DNA of 64,000 nucleotides from Rhodobacter flavimaris (GTDB lineage Bacteria > Pseudomonadota > Alphaproteobacteria > Rhodobacterales > Rhodobacteraceae), in the NCBI RefSeq assembly GCF_021378075.1, contig NZ_JAJUOS010000008.1, positions 1 through 64,000 on the forward strand. The letters run 5' to 3'. Positions within the stretch are counted from its first letter, which is position 1. Every line of letters begins with the position of its first letter. A program made the translations under genes and the position numbers. The notes beneath the pieces are model-generated. The model did no database searches. It saw only the letters and a program-made list of their open reading frames with translations, and had not been told where the DNA came from. Below, piece after piece: positions 62,939 to 64,000 of this stretch.

Positions 62939-63534
62939 CGGTTGCGGCGCAGATAGACGTAATAGGCGCCCGAGCCGCCGTGCTTCAGATGCGCCTCGCT
63001 GACCTGCATGACGGCCGCGCCAAGCGGCGGCAAGCGCAGCCATTGCGGCACCTGGTGGCGCAATACGCCCTGCCGCTGCGGAATCGGGCCTTCATCCAGA
63101 CCGCGTTTGCCCTTGCCGGTAATCACCAGCACTAGGCGGCAGCCGCGATCCTGCGCATTCAACACAAAGCGGATCAGTTCGGGATGCGCCTCGGCCATGG
63201 TCATGCCGTGCAGGTCGATTTTGGCCTCGGGTTCCAGCTTGCCGCGCGTCATGGCGCGATGCGCCTTGCGATCCATCACCACCGGCTGACGTGCCAGATG
63301 CTCGGAGATCGAGGGCGCGAGATCATGCCGGAAGGCGAAATCCGGGGCCGACTGGCCGATGCGGAAATCCTTCACATCAGGGCGCGGCTTCTTGGGCGGA
63401 GGCGTAGGCTTACTCTCAAAAACAGGCTCTGTTTCAGCAGAAAATGGCTTTTTCGGGCGAAAGGCCTTGGCCGTTGCGGCTACGCGCGACCATAGCTCGC
63501 GCTCTTCCGGGGAAAGCTTGCGGCGGCGGCTCAT
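62935..63534 (-). CDS. Smr-domain protein
   Basis: The product is 199 residues from the ATG at 63534, overlapping the mltA stop (ATGA). The N-terminus is basic and Pro-rich (about 1-60). The C-terminal Smr (MutS2-type) domain has IDLHGMTMAEAHPELIRFVL near 106-125, ITGKGKRG near 139 and the terminal HLKHGGSGAYYVYLRR. Smr proteins are nucleases or nucleic-acid binders, some of which cut mRNA on colliding ribosomes. A palindromic element copy lies in the linker at 63425-63454 (KPFSAETEPVF). Confidence 0.9.
   Translation of the reverse strand: MSRRRKLSPEERELWSRVAATAKAFRPKKPFSAETEPVFESKPTPPPKKPRPDVKDFRIGQSAPDFAFRHDLAPSISEHLARQPVVMDRKAHRAMTRGKLEPEAKIDLHGMTMAEAHPELIRFVLNAQDRGCRLVLVITGKGKRGLDEGPIPQRQGVLRHQVPQWLRLPPLGAAVMQVSEAHLKHGGSGAYYVYLRRNR
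63425..63454 (+). repeat. palindromic coding-region element, copy B
   Basis: The 30-nt element starts GGCTCTGTTTCAGCAG and ends GGCTTTTTC; 23 of 30 bases match copy A, including the first nine. It is antisense to the Smr gene and encodes an AT-rich-codon stretch of its linker. Confidence 0.6.
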
Positions 63535-64000
63535 GCGACCCTCCGCAGCACGATCATCGCGCCATGCGCATTTACCGCGCCCGCAGCCAGCCCCGCCTCG
63601 GGGCCGGAGCCAAGAAAGATATCGCCCCGCCCGGCACCCCGAATGGCCGAGCCGATATCCTGTGCCACGGTCAGGCGTGGCGCGAGGCCGGGGCAACTGA
63701 CCCAGACCGGGCTGCCAAGCGCCACGATCTCGGGGTCAACGGCCAGGCTGCGGCCCGAGGTCACGGGCCGCCCCATAGCGCCGATGGGCCCGCTGTCCTC
63801 GGGCAGGTCGAGCACACGGAAGAACACGAAAGAGGGGTTGTGGTTCAGCAGATCGGGCACCTGATCGGGGTGCTGCTTGCACCAGTGCCGGATCGTCTGC
63901 GGCGTCATTTCCTCGACCGGAGCCACCCCGCGCCGCACGAGTTCCGCGCCGATCGAGCGATAGGGGTGCCCGTTCTTCCCCGCAAACCCAAGGCGCAGTG
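63531..64000 (-). CDS. mltA: membrane-bound lytic murein transglycosylase A, C-terminal part
   Basis: The frame is open from the right edge to TGA at 63533-63531 (156 codons visible); the N-terminus is outside the window. MltA cleaves peptidoglycan glycan strands to 1,6-anhydro ends. Visible are the family segments LRLGFAGKNGHPYRSIGAEL, FFRVLDLPEDSGPIGAMG, and the 3D-domain end AQDIGSAIRGAGRGDIFLGS with its conserved Asp. It is translationally coupled to the Smr gene. Confidence 0.92.
   Translation of the reverse strand, partial: LRLGFAGKNGHPYRSIGAELVRRGVAPVEEMTPQTIRHWCKQHPDQVPDLLNHNPSFVFFRVLDLPEDSGPIGAMGRPVTSGRSLAVDPEIVALGSPVWVSCPGLAPRLTVAQDIGSAIRGAGRGDIFLGSGPEAGLAAGAVNAHGAMIVLRRVA

Overview
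The window is a GC-rich piece of an alphaproteobacterial chromosome, almost certainly order Rhodobacterales (Rhodobacteraceae/Paracoccaceae sense). The grounds are the gene order regB / senC-regA-hvrA / hvrB / HD gene / ahcY, which matches the photosynthesis/redox regulatory locus known from Rhodobacter capsulatus; the alphaproteobacterial flagellar genes flaF, flbT and a DUF1217 gene; and the divL-tsaE-amgK-murU-addB-addA-trxA and hslVU blocks. The dnaA, dnaN, recF and gyrB cluster places it near a chromosomal replication start, but no convincing DnaA-box array was seen, so oriC is not called. No genus is assigned.

Layout. 1-2335 (minus) is the start of a giant, acidic, probably secreted protein with SdrD B-like repeats; it runs off the left edge. 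2336-4454 is an accessory scar: a non-coding stretch, gene fragments, a TIM-barrel inositol-type isomerase and the decapitated 3' end of iolB, then a cluster of TTATGCG repeats against the end of gyrB. 4455-11878 (minus) carries gyrB, a VOC-family gene, recF, dnaN, dnaA and rpsT; the dnaA leader contains seven GANTC sites. 12043-16107 holds an enoyl-CoA hydratase, mutM, ubiE and ubiB.

16110-36999 is a large flagellar region: flgD and fliK (minus); flgJ-like, flgN-like, fliC, flaF, flbT and DUF1217 (plus); an inserted three-gene signalling unit (periplasmic SUOX-fold protein without the catalytic cysteine, hybrid histidine kinase, LuxR-type regulator); fliI (minus); flgB-flgC-fliE-fliQ-flgF-flgG-flgA-flgH-fliL (plus); and a fliJ-like gene, flhB, fliR, flhA and a lytic transglycosylase (minus). 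flgE, flgI, flgK, flgL, fliF, fliG, fliM, fliN, fliP and the mot genes are absent and must lie elsewhere. 37075-41900 contains housekeeping genes (cysQ-like, pmbA, DUF2125, crotonase-type, DUF2853).

42107-48428 is the ahcY / HD / hvrB / hvrA / regA / senC / regB locus, a redox-sensing two-component system with its accessory copper protein and nucleoid-type regulators. 48511-58886 is divL (PAS only, no kinase), tsaE, amgK, murU, addB, addA and trxA; a perfect TTAA-N7-TTAA CtrA-type box precedes divL. 58932-64000 holds an unassigned gene, hslV, hslU, a lipoprotein hydrolase, an Smr-domain gene and the C-terminal part of MltA.

The most unexpected signal is a short palindromic repeat (about 30 nt) found inside three unrelated coding genes (addB, the 302-residue gene and the Smr gene) in different frames and strands, with a related shorter motif recurring inside murU, addB, addA and the hydrolase gene. 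Other points of note are hairpins covering the ribosome-binding sites of hvrA and ahcY, tandem hairpins in the flagellin leader, and the catalytically dead SUOX-fold protein next to a histidine kinase.
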